Part shown: one piece after another, positions 36,645 to 46,382 of the stretch | Numbering within the stretch: the first letter of the stretch is position 1 | Layout: every line of letters starts with the position of its first letter | Source: Acidovorax sp. | GTDB lineage: Bacteria; Pseudomonadota; Gammaproteobacteria; Burkholderiales; Burkholderiaceae_C | Length of the DNA: 64,000 nucleotides | Direction: 5' to 3' | Assembly: GCA_030692685.1 (NCBI GenBank) | Contig: JAUXZO010000045.1 | Coordinates: 62,001 to 126,000, forward strand | Program-made: the position numbers and the translations under genes | The notes under the pieces: generated by a model | The model's input: the letters and a program-made list of their open reading frames with translations, nothing else | What the model was told of the DNA's origin: nothing | The model's database searches: none

Positions 36645-36677
36645 CTCCTGCAGACCTGGTGATCAGGTCTGCAGGAG
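36645..36677. other. perfect hairpin, 14-base stem
   Basis: CTCCTGCAGACCTG, loop GTGAT, CAGGTCTGCAGGAG. A notably long perfect stem 15 bp beyond the stop of the 95-residue exported protein gene. Probably a transcript end or RNA-stabilising structure; no T-run follows. Confidence 0.65.
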
Positions 36678-36692
36678 CGTTGACTGCGCAGG

Positions 36693-36980
36693 TCAGGCGA
36701 GCTTTTTAGCGGTTTTTTTCTTCGCAACCTTTTTGGAAGTTCTCTTCTTGGCCGTTTTGGTCGTTTTGGTGGACTTCGCCGACTTGGCCGTTTTAGCCGT
36801 CTTTTTCTGGGCTACCGGTGCCGCAGCAGTTGCTGGTGCGGCCATGGGGGCGGGTGCTGCCGCTGCGGGTGCAGTGGCCATGGTGGGTGCAGGAGTGGTT
36901 GCGGGCGCGGTTGCAGGTGCTTGTGCAAATGCACCTGCAGCGAACAGACCAGCCACCAGGACAGCGAGGAGTTTTTTCAT
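36693..36980 (-). CDS. small exported Ala/Pro/Lys-rich basic protein
   Basis: 95 residues from the ATG at 36978-36980. [20 protein letters not shown] is a clear Sec signal peptide cut after the second Ala-Phe-Ala. The mature part is a Pro/Ala/Thr linker of about 40 residues, then a strongly basic tail of repeated KTAK, KSTK and KKTAKK units. Such proteins are common in Burkholderiales but unnamed. The charge suggests binding to nucleic acid, LPS or peptidoglycan in the periplasm; that is inference. It is followed by two perfect hairpins and divergent from icd. Confidence 0.8.
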   Translation of the reverse strand: MKKLLAVLVAGLFAAGAFAQAPATAPATTPAPTMATAPAAAAPAPMAAPATAAAPVAQKKTAKTAKSAKSTKTTKTAKKRTSKKVAKKKTAKKLA

Positions 36981-37170
36981 ATATGCCGTTTCCAAAGTGA
37001 ACAAAAAGGAGCCACCCGAAAATCCGCGTGGCCCCGTGGGCGACGATAGCAGCGACCACCCTGTGGAGAGGGTTTGGCGCAAAAATTTTCTCATTAGAAT
37101 GATTTGGCTTTCGTTGGCCTCGCGCCAGCTGCGGACCCCGTTTCAGATTCTCCCGGAGACACAACCCCCC

Positions 37171-38430
37171 ATGACCACCTACCAGCACATCACGGTGCCC
37201 GCCCAAGGCCAGAAGATCACCGTCAATGCCGACATGTCCCTGAATGTGCCGGACCAGCCCATCATCCCTTTCATCGAAGGCGACGGCACGGGTCTGGACA
37301 TCACGCCCGTGATGATCAAGGTGGTGAATGCAGCGGTTGCCAAGGCCTACGGCGGCCAAAAAAAGATCCACTGGATGGAGGTCTACGCGGGTGAAAAATC
37401 CACCAAGGTGTATGGCCCTGACGTGTGGCTGCCCGAAGAAACCCTGCAGGTGTTGCGCGAGTATGTGGTGTCCATCAAAGGCCCGTTGACCACGCCCGTG
37501 GGTGGCGGCATCCGGTCGTTGAACGTGGCCCTGCGCCAGGAGTTGGACCTGTACGTCTGCCTGCGGCCCGTGCAGTATTTCAAGGGCGTTCCTTCGCCCC
37601 TGAAGGAACCCGAAAAGACCAACATGGTGATCTTCCGTGAGAACTCGGAAGACATCTACGCAGGCATTGAGTTTGAAGCCGAGTCCGACAAGGCCAAGAA
37701 GCTCATCAAGTTTCTGCAGGAGGAAATGGGCGTCAAGAAGATCCGCTTTCCCAACACCTCGGGCATTGGCGTCAAGCCTGTCTCCATCGAGGGTACCGAG
37801 CGCCTGGTGCGCAAGGCCATCCAGTACGCCATCGACAACGACAAGCCCAGCGTGACCATCGTGCACAAGGGCAACATCATGAAGTACACCGAAGGGGGCT
37901 TCCGCGACTGGGCTTATGCGCTGGCACAAAAGGAGTTTGGCGCCCAGCTGATCGACGGCGGCCCATGGTGTCGCCTCAAGAACCCCAAGACAGGCAAAGA
38001 GATCACCATCAAGGACAGCATTGCCGACGCTTTCCTGCAGCAAATTTTGCTGCGGCCTGCCGAGTATTCGGTGGTGGCCACGCTGAACCTCAATGGCGAC
38101 TACATCTCGGACGCACTGGCTGCCCAGGTGGGCGGTATCGGCATTGCACCGGGCGCCAACATGTCCGACTCGGTGGCATGTTTTGAAGCCACACACGGCA
38201 CAGCCCCCAAGTACGCAGGCAAGGACTATGTGAACCCCGGCTCCGAAATTCTGTCGGCCGAGATGATGCTGCGCCACATGGGCTGGACAGCCGCTGCCGA
38301 CCTGATCATCAGCTCGCTTGAAAAGTCGATTGCGTCCAAAAAAGTGACCTACGACTTTGCGCGCCTGATGGATGGCGCGACGCAGGTGAGTTGCTCGGGT
38401 TTTGGTCAAGTGATGATCGACCACATGTAA
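37171..38430 (+). CDS. icd: NADP-dependent isocitrate dehydrogenase
   Basis: 419 residues from the ATG at 37171. An open frame extends about 1 kb upstream but runs antisense to two other genes and is not coding. [19 protein letters not shown] is the N-terminal start of the family. [13 protein letters not shown] contains the substrate-binding serine that AceK phosphorylates in E. coli, and [19 protein letters not shown] holds the metal ligand aspartates. The E. coli type I enzyme family. It oxidises isocitrate to 2-oxoglutarate in the TCA cycle. A terminator follows. Confidence 0.97.
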   Translation: MTTYQHITVPAQGQKITVNADMSLNVPDQPIIPFIEGDGTGLDITPVMIKVVNAAVAKAYGGQKKIHWMEVYAGEKSTKVYGPDVWLPEETLQVLREYVVSIKGPLTTPVGGGIRSLNVALRQELDLYVCLRPVQYFKGVPSPLKEPEKTNMVIFRENSEDIYAGIEFEAESDKAKKLIKFLQEEMGVKKIRFPNTSGIGVKPVSIEGTERLVRKAIQYAIDNDKPSVTIVHKGNIMKYTEGGFRDWAYALAQKEFGAQLIDGGPWCRLKNPKTGKEITIKDSIADAFLQQILLRPAEYSVVATLNLNGDYISDALAAQVGGIGIAPGANMSDSVACFEATHGTAPKYAGKDYVNPGSEILSAEMMLRHMGWTAAADLIISSLEKSIASKKVTYDFARLMDGATQVSCSGFGQVMIDHM

Positions 38431-38495
38431 ACGCTGTCAGCAGCAGACACGGTGTTTGAGTGGCGCGGTGAACGCGCTGCAAGGACGCTGTATAA

Positions 38496-38532
38496 AGCCC
38501 CTGTTCCGTGGTCGGATCAGGGGCTATTTTTT
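38496..38532 (+). terminator. Rho-independent terminator after icd
   Basis: AGCCCCTG and CAGGGGCT form an 8-base stem around a 14-base loop, followed by ATTTTTTT. The 425-bp gap between icd and the histidine kinase gene has no other recognisable feature. Confidence 0.88.
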
Positions 38533-38856
38533 TGCCGAATCATGGGTATGTGACGGGTGGTAGGTTTTCCGCTGCGCGTGGCATGCGCAGCTCCTTCTTT
38601 TTGTCCATGGAGTTTTCCCGGTACCACTGATCAATTGCTATTTGGCGTTTGCCCAACTTAGCACCTAAGATGCTTCGCACGCGAGGGGGCTGAGTCGGGC
38701 TGGAGGGATATGAGTTTGGACGGGGTGTGCCGTGGTTCTTCGCTGGCACGCCCGGTGCGCTGCAACTCCATCTTCTGGCGGGCTACGGGGTGATGGGCTG
38801 GAACGCGCGGGCACCACAGGCGCCTGCAAGTCGAGGCCTCCAACACAAGGGACTGA

Positions 38857-40710
38857 ATGGCGTCTAACTTTTCTGCGGCGTATTGGGAGCAAAACCCCGA
38901 TGCCCTGCTGGTGCTGTCTCCGCAAGGTGTGGTGCTGGAGTGGAACCCCGCGGCCGAGCGAATCTTTGGCTATGTTCAAGCCGAAGCCAAGGGGCGCTCC
39001 ATCCTTGACCTCATTGTTCCCACCGACCGTGCGCATGAAGAAGAGGCCATTCGCGCTGAGGCGCTGCGCTTGGGGACCGCTGTGCACGAATCGGTGCGCC
39101 GCCGCAAAGACGGGTCCCTGGTGCATGTCAACGTCTCCACCAAGGCAGTGCTTGATGCTGCGGGGCAGGTGCTGTACTTTCTGGCGAGCAAAAAAGACGT
39201 TACCCAGCTCAAGGTGCTGCGCGACGCCAAACTGCTCGAAGCGCGTTTCCGGGACCTGCTTGAATCCACACCCGACGCCATCGTGATGGTCAACGTGACG
39301 GGCCGCATTGTGCTGGTGAACTCGCAGGCCGAGCGCGTTTTTGGCTACCAGCGAGCGGATCTGCTGGGGCAGGCGGTGGAGGTGCTGCTGCCTTTGCGCT
39401 ACCGCGGTGCACACCTGGGGCGCCGCAGCGGCTTTTTTGCACAGCCGCGAACCCGCACCATGGGCGCGGGGCTGGAGCTGTATGGCCTGCGCCAGGACGG
39501 TAGCGAGTTTCCGGTGGAGATCAGCCTGAGCCCCATCGAGACCGAAGAGGGCACCATGGTGATGAGTGCGATTCGCGACATCACCGACCGCAAAAAGGCT
39601 GACCAGAAGTTCAAAGACTTGCTGGAGGCTGCGCCCGATGCGATGGTCATCGTCAACCGAGAGGGGCGCATCGTGCTTGTCAACTCTCAGGCAGTGAAGC
39701 TGTTTGGCTGGAGCCGTGATGAACTTCTGGGCCAGCAGATCGAACTGCTGGTGCCCGCGCGGTTCAGCGGATCGCACCCCGCGCACCGCGGAAGTTTTTT
39801 TGCCGAGCCCCGCAGTCGCTCCATGGGCGCCGGGCTGGAGCTGCATGGTCTTCGCAAAGATGGCAGCGAGTTTCCTGTGGAGATCAGCCTGAGCCCTCTG
39901 GAGACGGAAGAAGGGCTGTTTGTGTCCAGCGCCATCCGCGATGTGACCGAGCGCAAACGCATCGAGCAGGCGCTGCGCGAAAAGAACCTGGAGCTGGAGA
40001 ACGCAGCCCTGGTCAAGGACCGGTTCCTTGCCAGCATGTCGCACGAGTTGCGCACCCCGCTCAACGCCATCATCGGCTTCACAGGCACCTTGTTGATGAA
40101 GCTGCCCGGGCCTTTGAACACCGAGCAGGAAAAGCAGCTTCGCATTGTGCAGACGGGTGCGCGCCATTTGCTGTCGCTCATCAACGATCTGCTGGACGTG
40201 GCCAAACTGGGCGCCAACAAGGTGGCATTGAATCTTGAAGTGGTGGACTGCCGCGACGTGGTGGAGGAGGTGATTGCAACGCTGAGCCCGGAGGCCACGC
40301 GCAAGGCCCTGGCGTTCGCATCAGACCTTCCGCCCGGCCCCGTGCTGTTGCAGACCGACCGGCGCGCGATGAGCCAGATTCTTATCAACCTGGTGGGCAA
40401 TGCCATCAAGTTCACACAACAGGGCAGCGTACATGTAACGCTGCGGGACGATGTTTTGCATGCCGACGGCCGCACGGTTGTTTTGTGCGTGCAAGACACG
40501 GGGCCGGGTATCCCAGCCGATGACCGGACCCGGCTGTTTGAAGCCTTCTCGCGCGTCGAAAGTGCCGACCGGCGCCACCATGAGGGCACTGGCCTGGGCC
40601 TGCACCTGAGCCGCAAACTAGCCGAAGCCCTGGGTGGGCGGATTCACTATGAAAGTACCGAGGGGCAGGGCAGCACCTTCACCCTCGAATTGCCGGAGCT
40701 TAGAGAATGA
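38857..40710 (+). CDS. triple-PAS sensor histidine kinase
   Basis: 617 residues, no signal peptide or membrane segment, so a cytosolic sensor. PAS1 about residues 10-118, PAS2 131-246, PAS3 252-367. PAS2 and PAS3 are close to identical in layout ([30 protein letters not shown] in both), a recent tandem duplication. HisKA with phospho-acceptor His396 in [11 protein letters not shown], then HATPase_c with [10 protein letters not shown] and GTGLGLHLS. Start ATG behind AAGG. It overlaps the next receiver gene by 4 bp, its probable partner. The signal is unknown; the PAS domains have no obvious haem or flavin ligand. Confidence 0.92.
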   Translation: MASNFSAAYWEQNPDALLVLSPQGVVLEWNPAAERIFGYVQAEAKGRSILDLIVPTDRAHEEEAIRAEALRLGTAVHESVRRRKDGSLVHVNVSTKAVLDAAGQVLYFLASKKDVTQLKVLRDAKLLEARFRDLLESTPDAIVMVNVTGRIVLVNSQAERVFGYQRADLLGQAVEVLLPLRYRGAHLGRRSGFFAQPRTRTMGAGLELYGLRQDGSEFPVEISLSPIETEEGTMVMSAIRDITDRKKADQKFKDLLEAAPDAMVIVNREGRIVLVNSQAVKLFGWSRDELLGQQIELLVPARFSGSHPAHRGSFFAEPRSRSMGAGLELHGLRKDGSEFPVEISLSPLETEEGLFVSSAIRDVTERKRIEQALREKNLELENAALVKDRFLASMSHELRTPLNAIIGFTGTLLMKLPGPLNTEQEKQLRIVQTGARHLLSLINDLLDVAKLGANKVALNLEVVDCRDVVEEVIATLSPEATRKALAFASDLPPGPVLLQTDRRAMSQILINLVGNAIKFTQQGSVHVTLRDDVLHADGRTVVLCVQDTGPGIPADDRTRLFEAFSRVESADRRHHEGTGLGLHLSRKLAEALGGRIHYESTEGQGSTFTLELPELRE

Positions 40711-41105
40711 CGACCCCGCAAATCCTGGTGATCGAAGACGATGACGCCAGCCGCCTGCTGGTTGCCTACCTGCTCGAAGCGGCAGGGTATACGGTGCATG
40801 TGGCCGAAAACGGGGCGGTGGGGCTGGAGCTGGCCCTGGCCCAGCCCCACGACCTCATCCTGTGCGATCTGCAGATGCCCATCATGAACGGCTACCAGGT
40901 GGCGCAAACTCTTCGCTCTCATCCCAAGTGGCAGCGGGTTCCGCTGGTGGCGGTCACGGCGTTTTCCATGCCTGGCGACCGTGAGAAGGCGCTGGAGATG
41001 GGCTTTGACGATCATTTGTCCAAACCCATTACACCGGAGACCTTCGCGCAGCAAATCCAAGGGTTTCTGGGGGTAGCGACTGGCCGGTCACACGGCGTTG
41101 GCTGA
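40707..41105 (+). CDS. single-domain response regulator (CheY-like)
   Basis: 132 residues, receiver domain only. Acidic pocket EDDDAS (residues 10-15), phospho-acceptor Asp54 in CDLQMP, Thr/Ser in the VTAFS stretch and Lys in DHLSKPI. ATG overlaps the kinase stop (ATGA), so the two are translationally coupled. With no output domain it probably relays phosphate or acts by protein contact, plausibly on the receiver/EAL protein encoded next. Confidence 0.93.
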   Translation: MTTPQILVIEDDDASRLLVAYLLEAAGYTVHVAENGAVGLELALAQPHDLILCDLQMPIMNGYQVAQTLRSHPKWQRVPLVAVTAFSMPGDREKALEMGFDDHLSKPITPETFAQQIQGFLGVATGRSHGVG

Positions 41106-41144
41106 CATCTACCGCGTGTAGAGCGGCGTAGATTCAATTTCAGC

Positions 41145-44100
41145 ATGGCAAAGATACTGGTCGTAGACGATCTCCCCGCCAACCGGGCGCTGGTGGTCAC
41201 GCTCATCGGTCACGGTGGCCACCAGGCGTTGGAAGCGTCTGATGGCGCCGAGGCGCTGGCGTTGGTGCGCGCAGAACGCCCGGAGCTGGTGATCTCCGAC
41301 ATCCTGATGCCCACCATGGACGGCTATGAGTTTGTGCGTCAGTTGCGCGCCGATGCCGATATCGCGCATACCCAGGTGGTTTTCTACAGCGCACACTACC
41401 GCGAGTTGGAGGCACGCAATCTGGCACTGGCTTGCGGAGTGACGCAGGTGCTGATCAAACCGTGCGAGCCACAGGACATTCTGGAAGCCATCGACCTGGC
41501 CCTGGCCCTGGCGCAGGTGCCTGCACCTTCGCCCTTGGCGCTAGAGCACAGCTTTCAGACGCAGCACCTGCGCTTGATGACCGACAAACTCACGGGCAAC
41601 GTGGCGCAGCTAGAGGCCATGAACTTTCGGCTGGCTGCACTCACCGACCTGAATCTGCAACTCGCCTCCGAACGCGATCCGAACGTGCTGCTGAACAATG
41701 TGTGCCGGGGCGCGCGTGATTTGGTGGGCGCGCAGTATGCGGTGCTGTGTGTTGCGCGCAAAAATTCGGCGGACCCCATCGTATTCACCAGCGGTCTGGA
41801 CATCGAGCGCGCCTCCCATCTGGAATCGCCGACGATGTCGCACGGGCTGTTGGGCACAGTGCGTGCCGAGAGGCGCTCGGAGCGTTGGACAGATCCTGCC
41901 GGGCGCCCTGAGGCGATTGGTCTGCCGCGCGGCTATCCGCCGCTTTTCACGGCCTTGATCGTACCGGTCACCTCGCTTTCTTTCTCGTACGGCTGGATCT
42001 GCCTGGCTAACAAGCTCGGAGCCGATGGTTTCAGTTCGGAGGACGAAAAGATCTTGGGTATTTTGGGGGCACAGGTGGGCCGCATCTATGAAAACGGCAG
42101 CCTGTACCAGGAGATACAACAACATGCCGAGCAATTGCAAGTCGAAGTGAAAGAGCGCCAACGCGCCATGGATGCCCTTAGCGCCAGCAAAGCCAGTCTG
42201 CGCCGGGCCCAGGCGCTGGCAAAAATCGCCCACGTCATCAGCGGCCCTGACGGAGCGTTTGAAAGCTGGCTCGACACCCTGCCCGAAATGCTGGGGTTGT
42301 CTGACGAAGGCATGCCGCAATCTGCGCGCGACTGGCTGGCCTTGGTGCACCCGGACGACCGAGCGATGTTTCGGCGCCATGCACTGGAAGCATCTCACGA
42401 AGGCGCGCGCGTGGACTTCACCTACCGAATGCTCTGTGCTGATGGGCAGCTGTTGCACCTGCGGCAGGTGATGGAGCCTCTGGAGGACGAAGTGGAGCGG
42501 GGTGCCCCGCGCCGCTGGTTCAACACCATTCAGGACATCACCAAGGAAAAGCGGGCCGAGGAAGAGTTGCACGAAAGCGACCGCCGCTTTAACGACATGC
42601 TCGACAAGGTCGAGATGATCTCGCTGATGCTGGACAGTGAAGGCCGCATCATTTATTGCAACGACTACCTGTTGCGATTGACCGGCTGGCAGCGTGACGA
42701 AGTGTTTGGGCGCAACTGGTTCGCGCTGTTTCTGCCGCCCGATGTGCCGGACGTGCACGAGATTTTTGCCGATCTTCTGGCGGACCGGCCATCGGCGTGG
42801 CACTACGACAATGAAATTTTGACCCGAAAGGGAGAGCGGCGGCTGGTGCACTGGAACAACACGGTGCTGCGTTCGGTAGGGGGGCAGGTGACCGGTGTGG
42901 CCAGCCTGGGCGAGGACATTACCGAGCGCCGCGATGCCGAGCGCAAGATCAAACGCCTGAACCGCGTGTACGCCATGCTCAGCGGTATCAACACGCTGAT
43001 CGTACGGGTGCGCCAGCGCGAAGAGCTGTTCCGCGAGGCCTGCCGCATTGCGGTGGAGCACGGGCAGTTCCGCATTGCTTGGATCGGCCAGGTCGACCGG
43101 GCCCGGGAATTCGTGGTCCCCTTGGAACTGGCCGGTGCCGACGGGGATTTTCTTGCTCAGCTCAAGGGCCGACTGCGCCTGCACGCAGCCCCGACCAAGG
43201 GGGAAAGCCTGAGCTCGGAAGTCGTGCGCGAAAAGCGCCCGGTTGTGTGCGACGACCTCCTCTGTGACCCCCGCATCCTGCTGAAGGAAACACTCGCCCA
43301 GCACGGGGCGGCCTCCATGGCGGTCCTCCCCCTGGTGGTTGGCCATGAGGTGGTGGGAGTGCTGACCCTGTTTGCCGATGAGGCGCGCTTTTTTGACGAC
43401 GACGAGATGAGCCTGTTGACCGAACTTGCGGGCGACATCGGTTTTGCCATGGACCACCTCGACAAGGAGGACCGGCTCAGTTACCTCGCCTATTACGACG
43501 AAATCACCGGCCTGCCCAACCGCACGCTGTTTCTGGAGCGGTGTGGCCAGCACCTGCGGCCGCGCGAGGGTGCCAAGGCGGTGCTGGGCATCGCGTTGAT
43601 GGATATCAGCCGGTTTCGCATCGTCAATGACACGCTCGGCCGCCGGATGGGGGACGAATTGCTCAAGCAAGTGGCGCAGCGGCTGCAGCAGGCTGCAGGG
43701 GATGCGTACGATGTTGCGCGCATTGGCATCAACAGCTTTGGCATTGCCGTGCCCGACCCGCGGGATGCCGGCACGGTAGCGTTGACGGTGGACCACCTGA
43801 TGCGGATGTGCTTTGATGCGCCTTTTGCACTGGGAGACACCGAGTTGCGCATGGCCGCGAAGGCGGGTGTCGCCGTGTACCCCATGGATGGCATGGACGC
43901 CGAGGTCCTGCTGCGCAATGCAGAGGCTGCCACGTACAAGGCCAAGGCAACGGCCGACAGCCTGCTGTTCTACACCTCCGAGATGAACACGCGCGTGGCC
44001 GAGGCGCTGAGTCTGGAGGGCCGCCTGCGGGAAGCGCTGGAGCAAGGCCAGTTTGTACTGCACTACCAGCCCAAGCAGCATCTGGCCAGCGGCTCCATTG

Positions 44101-44789
44101 CAGGCGCTGAAGCGCTGATCCGCTGGAACGACCCCCAGCGCGGCCTCGTGCCACCCGCCCAGTTCATCCCCATCCTCGAAGAAACGGGGCTTATCTACGA
44201 AGTGGGCCGCTGGGCGCTGCGGCAGGCGCTGGCGGACAACCAGCGCTGGCGGCAGGCGGGCAGGCTGGCGGTGCGGGTGGCGGTCAACGTGTCGTTCCTG
44301 CAGTTGCGGCACCGCGGCTTTATCGCCGAGGTGCGCGATGCGATTGCCTCCGATGCGTACGCGGCTGCGGGGCTGGAGCTGGAGATCACCGAAAGCATGG
44401 TGATGGACGATGTAGAGCAAAGCACGATCAGCCTGCATGCGCTGCGTGACATGGGCATCACCATTGCCATCGACGACTTTGGCACGGGTTTTTCTTCGTT
44501 GAGTTATCTGGCCAAGCTGCCGGTGGATACGCTCAAGATCGACCGGTCCTTCATCACGGGCCTGTCGTCCGGGCCGCAGGGGCTGGCGCTGGTGTCCACC
44601 ATCATCAACCTGGGGCATTCGCTGGGTCTCAAGGTGGTGGCGGAGGGGGTGGAGACCGAGGACCAATCCCGCATGCTGGCTTTGCTCGGGTGCGATGAAA
44701 TCCAGGGTTATTTGCTCAGCAAACCGGTGCCCGCTGCGTTGTTTGAGGCGCAGTTTCTGCACAGCCTGGCCGCCCCCCAAGGCTGGTGA
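41145..44789 (+). CDS. receiver-GAF-PAS-PAS-GAF-GGDEF-EAL signalling protein with degenerate GGDEF
   Basis: 1214 residues. Receiver 1-120 with Asp52 in SDILMP; GAF about 170-320; PAS about 345-460 and 480-600; second GAF about 620-780; GGDEF-like 790-940; EAL 950-1205. The GGDEF signature is replaced by GINSF (G861-F865), and the preceding motif reads LMDISRFRIVND, so cyclase activity is unlikely. The EAL part is intact: AEALIRW (E989), ITESMVMDD, IAIDDFGTGFSSLSYL, EGVETEDQ. It should hydrolyse cyclic di-GMP, with input from phosphorylation and the GAF/PAS sensors. It is 39 bp after the receiver gene, same strand. A terminator follows. Confidence 0.92.
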   Translation: MAKILVVDDLPANRALVVTLIGHGGHQALEASDGAEALALVRAERPELVISDILMPTMDGYEFVRQLRADADIAHTQVVFYSAHYRELEARNLALACGVTQVLIKPCEPQDILEAIDLALALAQVPAPSPLALEHSFQTQHLRLMTDKLTGNVAQLEAMNFRLAALTDLNLQLASERDPNVLLNNVCRGARDLVGAQYAVLCVARKNSADPIVFTSGLDIERASHLESPTMSHGLLGTVRAERRSERWTDPAGRPEAIGLPRGYPPLFTALIVPVTSLSFSYGWICLANKLGADGFSSEDEKILGILGAQVGRIYENGSLYQEIQQHAEQLQVEVKERQRAMDALSASKASLRRAQALAKIAHVISGPDGAFESWLDTLPEMLGLSDEGMPQSARDWLALVHPDDRAMFRRHALEASHEGARVDFTYRMLCADGQLLHLRQVMEPLEDEVERGAPRRWFNTIQDITKEKRAEEELHESDRRFNDMLDKVEMISLMLDSEGRIIYCNDYLLRLTGWQRDEVFGRNWFALFLPPDVPDVHEIFADLLADRPSAWHYDNEILTRKGERRLVHWNNTVLRSVGGQVTGVASLGEDITERRDAERKIKRLNRVYAMLSGINTLIVRVRQREELFREACRIAVEHGQFRIAWIGQVDRAREFVVPLELAGADGDFLAQLKGRLRLHAAPTKGESLSSEVVREKRPVVCDDLLCDPRILLKETLAQHGAASMAVLPLVVGHEVVGVLTLFADEARFFDDDEMSLLTELAGDIGFAMDHLDKEDRLSYLAYYDEITGLPNRTLFLERCGQHLRPREGAKAVLGIALMDISRFRIVNDTLGRRMGDELLKQVAQRLQQAAGDAYDVARIGINSFGIAVPDPRDAGTVALTVDHLMRMCFDAPFALGDTELRMAAKAGVAVYPMDGMDAEVLLRNAEAATYKAKATADSLLFYTSEMNTRVAEALSLEGRLREALEQGQFVLHYQPKQHLASGSIAGAEALIRWNDPQRGLVPPAQFIPILEETGLIYEVGRWALRQALADNQRWRQAGRLAVRVAVNVSFLQLRHRGFIAEVRDAIASDAYAAAGLELEITESMVMDDVEQSTISLHALRDMGITIAIDDFGTGFSSLSYLAKLPVDTLKIDRSFITGLSSGPQGLALVSTIINLGHSLGLKVVAEGVETEDQSRMLALLGCDEIQGYLLSKPVPAALFEAQFLHSLAAPQGW

Positions 44790-44870
44790 AGACCACAGCC
44801 TGCAAACGTGTTCCGGCGGGCCTCCTATGATGGACCGCTTGGGGCGATCTTTGCGCGCATCCGTGTTTGC

Positions 44871-44897
44871 CGCAGGCTGAGCGCCTGCGATTTTTTC
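44871..44897 (+). terminator. Rho-independent terminator
   Basis: CGCAGGC, loop TGAGC, GCCTGCG, then ATTTTTTC. A compact G-C rich stem 82 bp after the EAL protein gene. It ends the three-gene signalling transcript. Confidence 0.8.
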
Positions 44898-44920
44898 GTC
44901 CTTCGTTGCCTTCCCCGTCT

Positions 44921-44960
44921 TCCTTCTTTTCTTCTTTTCTTCTTTTCTTCTTTTTTTTCC
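44921..44960 (+). repeat. pyrimidine tandem repeat (CTTCTTTT units) before the aspartic protease start
   Basis: Four 8-base units of CTTCTTTT, then a run of T's and CCCTGC, directly in front of the ATG at 44965. There is no Shine-Dalgarno in the tract. Units of this kind can change in number by slippage. Confidence 0.8.
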
Positions 44961-44964
44961 CTGC

Positions 44965-45504
44965 ATGGGCACCGAACCCCACCCTTTACCGCCCACCGAC
45001 AACGACCAGTCCACACGCCGCCTGATGCGAATGGGCACGCTGGGCATTCTGGCGTTCTGGATGGTGGTTATGGCCGCGCTGTACTTTGCAATGCAGTACG
45101 CGATGAAACCCAAAGGCGTCACCGTGACGGCGGACGGCGCGGTGGCGATACCGCGCCACCACGATGGCCACTTTCGCGTGGCGGGCAGTGTCAACGGCGT
45201 GCCGGTGATGTTTTTGGTGGACACCGGGGCCAGCTTGGTCGGTGTGACCGAGACCTTGGCCCGCAAGGCGGGCTTGCAGGGCGGCGACGCCATCACCTTC
45301 CAGACCGCCAACGGCCCCCGCGAAGGGCGGGTGATTGCGTCGGACTCGGTCACCGTGCGGTCGCTGGCGGTGTCGGGCTTGCGGGTGGGCACCGGCTACA
45401 CCGGCCGCAGTGACGACGACGCCTTGCTGGGGCAAAACTTTCTGCGCCACTTCGACGTGGAAATGGGCCGCGACCGCATGGTGCTGCGGCCGCGTGGCAA
45501 CTGA
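44965..45504 (+). CDS. retropepsin-like aspartic protease, TIGR02281 type
   Basis: 179 residues. One N-terminal membrane helix (about residues 26-44, LGILAFWMVVMAALYFAM) anchors a soluble domain. FLVDTGASLVGVTE carries the catalytic Asp-Thr-Gly of clan AA proteases; ALLGQNFLRHFDVEM is the second conserved region of this family. It is predicted to dimerise and cleave proteins in the periplasm; natural substrates are unknown. It starts right after a pyrimidine tract, with no ribosome-binding site visible, so its translation may be weak or unusual. Confidence 0.88.
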   Translation: MGTEPHPLPPTDNDQSTRRLMRMGTLGILAFWMVVMAALYFAMQYAMKPKGVTVTADGAVAIPRHHDGHFRVAGSVNGVPVMFLVDTGASLVGVTETLARKAGLQGGDAITFQTANGPREGRVIASDSVTVRSLAVSGLRVGTGYTGRSDDDALLGQNFLRHFDVEMGRDRMVLRPRGN

Positions 45505-45511
45505 CTTTTTG

Positions 45512-45560
45512 AGCTATCTATTTGATAGCTATTAGCGCTTTATGGATAAGCGCTAGAGCC
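45512..45560 (+). repeat. AGCGCTT palindromic repeat, copy 11
   Basis: AGCTATCTATTTGATAGCTA, then TTAGCGCTTTATGGATAAG and CGCTAGAGCC. Perfect inner palindrome (AGCGCTT, TATGGA, TAAGCGCT). Lies between the aspartic protease gene and the convergent glutamine amidotransferase gene. Confidence 0.9.
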
Positions 45561-45577
45561 ACTTTTCATCAATATTT

Positions 45578-46333
45578 TTATGCTGCTGCTGCTGCTGCCG
45601 CCAGCTGCCCGAAGCGTGCAAGCAGGCTGGCCGCGTGGGGCGTGGCCTGCACCTGTTGGCGCAGTGCGTCTGCGTCCACCCCTGCGCGCTGCAGCGATGG
45701 GGCGAAACACTGCACATAGTCGCGCATCACCCCATCGCTGAACTCGGGGTGAAACTGCACGCCCCAGGCGCACGGGCCCACGCGAAACGCGTGGTGCGCC
45801 TCGTGGGCGTTGGCGGCCAGTGCCACCGCCCCGGGCGGCAGGCGGCGCACCGATTGTTCGTGCACCACCTGGGCCGCAAATTCGGCGGGCAGGTCGCCCA
45901 GCAATGCGTCTCCGTCGGCGGCGGGCAACGGCCGGATGGCCACCGTGCCAATCTCCAGCCCGCCCGGGTGCCGCGCTACCTCGCGGCCCAGCGCGTGGGC
46001 CAGCAGCTGGTGGCCATAGCAGATGCCCAGCACCGGCACCTGCGCGGCTACCAACTGTGCCAGCCACGCGGCAGTGCGCTCGCTCCAGGGCTCGCGGTCG
46101 GTCACCATGGCGGGTGATCCGGTCACCACCACCGCGGCCACGTTGTCAAGCGCAGGCCACTCGGCGGCGGTGCGCGCATCCAGCGTCTGAAGGGGCACGA
46201 CGGCTGCCGCCCCGGTGCCAAGGGCCAGGCCTCGCGCAATCCAGTCCTCAAAGTCGCCGTGCACGGCGTGCAGCGGCGGCAGCGCGTCGCCGGTTTTGAT
46301 GATCCACAGGGTGCGGTTGGCCGAAGCAGTCAT
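45578..46333 (-). CDS. class I glutamine amidotransferase domain protein
   Basis: 251 residues from the ATG at 46331-46333. Cysteine nucleophile in LGICYGHQLLA; the catalytic His and Glu in VQFHPEFS. It resembles the stand-alone GATase/GMP-synthase-like proteins (YfeJ group) that release ammonia from glutamine or hydrolyse gamma-glutamyl compounds. The partner or substrate is not known. The end is a poly-Ala string of six residues. It lies 50 bp downstream of the import operon's ATPase gene on the same strand and may be co-transcribed. Confidence 0.88.
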   Translation of the reverse strand: MTASANRTLWIIKTGDALPPLHAVHGDFEDWIARGLALGTGAAAVVPLQTLDARTAAEWPALDNVAAVVVTGSPAMVTDREPWSERTAAWLAQLVAAQVPVLGICYGHQLLAHALGREVARHPGGLEIGTVAIRPLPAADGDALLGDLPAEFAAQVVHEQSVRRLPPGAVALAANAHEAHHAFRVGPCAWGVQFHPEFSDGVMRDYVQCFAPSLQRAGVDADALRQQVQATPHAASLLARFGQLAAAAAAA

Positions 46334-46382
46334 GGTGCGGGAGGATACAAGCAACAGGTCAGTGCATTCGCTGGGTGACGTT

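Noticed and set aside
36121-37170. In-frame extension of icd by about 350 codons upstream
   Set aside because: It runs antisense to the DUF192 and small exported protein genes, and family similarity of icd starts only at 37171.
38540-38749. Minus-strand 69-codon frame after icd
   Set aside because: No ribosome-binding site, no recognisable features, and it lies behind the icd terminator.
41610-45392. Minus-strand open frame of 1260 codons opposite the large signalling gene
   Set aside because: It mirrors the codon structure of a real GC-rich gene that has full domain motifs on the plus strand; its own translation has no recognisable family or membrane/signal pattern.
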